A stretch of 64,000 nucleotides of DNA. Origin: Paraburkholderia dilworthii (GTDB lineage: Bacteria; Pseudomonadota; Gammaproteobacteria; Burkholderiales; Burkholderiaceae). The notes under the pieces were generated by a model. It ran no database searches. It saw nothing but the letters and a program-made list of their open reading frames with translations, and was not told where the DNA came from. Location of the stretch: NCBI RefSeq assembly GCF_000472525.1, contig NZ_AWZT01000002.1, forward strand, positions 204,359 through 268,358, in the 5' to 3' direction. The translations under genes and the position numbers were made by a program. Below are positions 61,649 to 64,000 of this stretch, piece by piece (positions within the stretch are counted from its first letter, which is position 1; the number at the start of each line of letters is the position of its first letter).

Positions 61649-63726
61649 CAATGCCACCACCACGTCGTCATGCCGAGATGCTGGCCGATCTGAACAGGTG
61701 TCGTCGCGGGCGCGCGGACTGTCGTTATGCCACCGCTTGCCGAGACACCGTTACTACCGGTGATGTAGCCGCCATCGATAACGGCGCTGCCGACTAACGA
61801 AACCGAGCCGTTGGCCGTGAAGCCCCCACCAACATCGCTCGCAATAATCTGCGCCCACGTACTGCCGAAGAATGCCTTGAAGCCGCGGTCCTGATTGATC
61901 GCCGAGTAACCTGTTACGCCTTGTGCGTATGTCACCGGCGCCGTCACGTTAAGATTGCCGCCTGCAAAAACATTCCCCCCGATGTTGCGCGCGACGGTCC
62001 CCGCGGAAATTGCAATATCCGCACCGGACTGGATCGTGCCGCCATTGGGCATCACATTACTCGATGCGCTCGCATGACAGAATATCCAGCAACTGCGCGA
62101 ATAACTGGCCTGGCCCGAGAACACCGCAGCGTTGGTAAAGGCCTGCTGCGCGGTTATCGATATGTTTCCCTTATTCGATTGGATCAAGCCACCGGAGTTG
62201 GTGACGTTTCTTCCCGAGACCGTCACCGAGCCATCAGTCGATGCGATATAGGCTAGTTGGCCTGGTTGCGTAACGGTGCCGTAATCGACGTCGAAGCCGC
62301 TGGTGTCGTGCGTGAAGAAAACAAAACTACCGCCCGTACGCGAGTACGCGACCGGCTTACCGCTGTTCGTGCCGTCGGTGTGATCGATGATGTTCGAAAC
62401 GTCGCCTTGCGCGGTCACGCTCGTTTTGTCGTTCGCGAGGATGCGGGCGTTCTCGTTGGTGATGTTGCCTTGCGCGCTTAGCGACGTTTGTCCATTCGCC
62501 GCGAAGACGACGCCCAGATTCGCTGCGCTCGAACGATTCAGGATGTTGCCTGTAGCACTCAAGGTCACATCACCGCCGACCGCTGCGCCGCTCGCGTTGA
62601 TTGCGCCGGCCTGGATCAGGCTGCCCGTATTAGAGATGTCGCCGGTACTGGTCAGCTTGATCGCTCCGTTTTGCGCACTGAGCGTTGAGCCGCCTGTGGC
62701 ATCGTCGACTAATGTGATGCCGTTCGCGCTGAGCGTCGCGCCATTTGCGGCGGACATCTGCGCGCCCTGCAACGAGAAGGCACCGGGCGTGGTGATCTGA
62801 ATGTTGTTTTCGGCCTTGATCGATCCGTCGATTACGCCGATGTCGCCGAGCGACGATACGATGACGTCACCCGCGCTTGCGTAGATCGCGCCGAGACTGC
62901 GAACGCCCGCGCCTTTGTCCGTGACGATGAGTTGGACACGGCCACCGGTCAGTCCGCCGAGTGCGGTGATATCGACGGCCAATGCTGAGTTCGTCGTGCC
63001 GGGTGACGTCGTGCTGACGAGCCAGTCGTGGTTGTTGTCGCTGGGGGATAGGCTCGTGTCGTAGGTATTCGTGCTATCGCCGACGATCGCTCGCACGCCA
63101 CCTGTGGAGGTCGTGAATTCGTTCTTCACTGGACCATTCACCGAGAGCTGTTTGGCGATCAAGTCGAGATTGACGAGTGTGCCGCTCAGGCCGCCGGGGC
63201 CGATGGTGATTGCGCCACGGTTAGTGGTCAGCACAACGTTGCGTTGTGTCACGCCGGGAGCCGGCACGAGATCGTCGAAACTCACCTGGCCAGTCGAGAG
63301 CACGACGTGGCCCGCGTTGACGAAGCTGCCGCCGTCGATCGTGATGCCGTTCGGATTCGCGAGGATCACATTGGCGCGAGGACCCAGCACGTTGATGTCG
63401 CCCTGGATCAGCGAGGGGTTCGTGCTGGTCACCTGATTAACAATCGTGCGTGCGTTGATGCCGACGTTGTTCAGATCGGCACCGGCCTTCGATACGTTGA
63501 ATGAGGTGTAGGTGTTGTTCGAGACTCCGCCGATTGTGGGGGCGAGGTTGACGGTCTGCCGGCCGGCAGGTGACGTGATGACGGCCGTGGCTGTGCCGCC
63601 GTCGGGGATGATGCTGGCGGCATGAGCTGTAAACGCTGCGACCGCGAAGGTTGCGTCTGCGGCAATAACGAACAATAAGCGGGATAGGCGCGATAAACGC
63701 TTCTTCCCTTGGGTGTTGGTATTCAA
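61648..63726 (-). CDS. Short TpsA exoprotein with filamentous haemagglutinin (TPS) domain
   Basis: A 692-residue secreted protein. An extended signal peptide (1-37, ending AHA) precedes a TPS domain (38-290) with the hallmark NPNGI motif (124-128) and the NARTIVNQV segment. Degenerate FHA-type beta-helix repeats follow (for example GNITNENARILANDKTSVTA). It ends TTWWWH and lacks the large C-terminal region, VENN motif and toxin of CDI proteins, so an adhesin or matrix role is more likely. One cysteine pair (SCWIFCH) is present. A GGGGAAG ribosome site precedes the ATG. Confidence 0.9.
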   Translation of the reverse strand: MNTNTQGKKRLSRLSRLLFVIAADATFAVAAFTAHAASIIPDGGTATAVITSPAGRQTVNLAPTIGGVSNNTYTSFNVSKAGADLNNVGINARTIVNQVTSTNPSLIQGDINVLGPRANVILANPNGITIDGGSFVNAGHVVLSTGQVSFDDLVPAPGVTQRNVVLTTNRGAITIGPGGLSGTLVNLDLIAKQLSVNGPVKNEFTTSTGGVRAIVGDSTNTYDTSLSPSDNNHDWLVSTTSPGTTNSALAVDITALGGLTGGRVQLIVTDKGAGVRSLGAIYASAGDVIVSSLGDIGVIDGSIKAENNIQITTPGAFSLQGAQMSAANGATLSANGITLVDDATGGSTLSAQNGAIKLTSTGDISNTGSLIQAGAINASGAAVGGDVTLSATGNILNRSSAANLGVVFAANGQTSLSAQGNITNENARILANDKTSVTAQGDVSNIIDHTDGTNSGKPVAYSRTGGSFVFFTHDTSGFDVDYGTVTQPGQLAYIASTDGSVTVSGRNVTNSGGLIQSNKGNISITAQQAFTNAAVFSGQASYSRSCWIFCHASASSNVMPNGGTIQSGADIAISAGTVARNIGGNVFAGGNLNVTAPVTYAQGVTGYSAINQDRGFKAFFGSTWAQIIASDVGGGFTANGSVSLVGSAVIDGGYITGSNGVSASGGITTVRAPATTPVQIGQHLGMTTWWWH

Positions 63727-64000
63727 GTGCTTCCCCGAGCCTTAGCTTTTTATGTCTGCTGGCCGCTGTTGGCTGCATTTTTCCTGGTTCACAGCGCCGC
63801 GTCACGCTCAGACGCCATAAAGCACAAACCTGGCACGTGGGCGGCTCTCGTCGTCGCTCGCTGCCCGGTCAATTTCCGGCGCAAGCCTATCCTGCGGCGG
63901 TTGTAACGCTAAGTTCTCAACGGCGATTTGAGTAGCACTCGATCATAGTGCTCTTTTTGCCGTTTCTCCCAATCCTTATTCAGCGTTCCCAATATCGAAA
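63727..64000. other. Upstream region of the TPS operon
   Basis: The last 274 bases hold no recognisable gene. The promoter for the minus-strand TPS operon must lie here. No regulator gene is visible within the window. Confidence 0.4.

Overview
The window looks like a chromosomal segment of a Burkholderiaceae bacterium, most likely Paraburkholderia or Burkholderia. The evidence is high GC with strong G/C at third codon positions, the trxA-rho pair, the alaA-hom-thrC-moeA-moaD-moaE-clpB cluster on one strand, and a complete Ara4N (arn) operon with arnA split into two genes. No organism label was given, so this is inferred from gene content and order.

Positions 1-40,062 are mostly conserved core. 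They hold the dnaX start, 4.5S RNA, trxA and rho, a MerR/MFS pair, mtfA, rpmE2, a GT-C glycosyltransferase with a MATE exporter, and a CMD-family protein with its MerR regulator. Next come a ComEA-like HHH protein and a YidB-like protein, then clpB with a clear sigma-32 promoter. An Rrf2 regulator (NsrR-like) is divergent from a truncated haemoglobin. Molybdenum-cofactor and threonine/alanine genes follow, then the arn operon (arnT, flippase, arnB, arnC, split arnA, arnD). The core ends with bcp, a PIN-PhoH ATPase, an NlpC/P60 lipoprotein, an unusual SDR and the Pit/DUF47 phosphate pair.

From about 40.1 kb to 58.9 kb the sequence is accessory. It starts with the C-terminal remnant of a tyrosine integrase, followed by an AlpA-like regulator, unknown proteins, a filamentous-phage type replication protein (gpII/X family) and a broken UvrD-family helicase. 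It then carries probable defence genes: a restriction-nuclease/NACHT fusion, a PD-(D/E)XK nuclease paired with a cREC-domain protein, and a Shedu (DUF4263) gene split by a frameshift.

The most unusual element is at 49.3-54.0 kb. One operon encodes two divergent FtsZ/tubulin-fold proteins that have lost the glycine-rich GTP-binding loops but keep both acidic residues of the T7 loop. Between them lie a lipoprotein, a hexapeptide acyltransferase and a 23-residue CxxC mini-protein coupled by ATGA overlaps on both sides. A divergent XRE regulator with palindromic operators, a papain/C39-like cysteine protease and a mobile-element-associated 97-aa protein adjoin it. I know of no described system with this composition.

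The window ends with a two-partner secretion operon (short TpsA, TpsB and a SurA-like prolyl isomerase), all on the minus strand.
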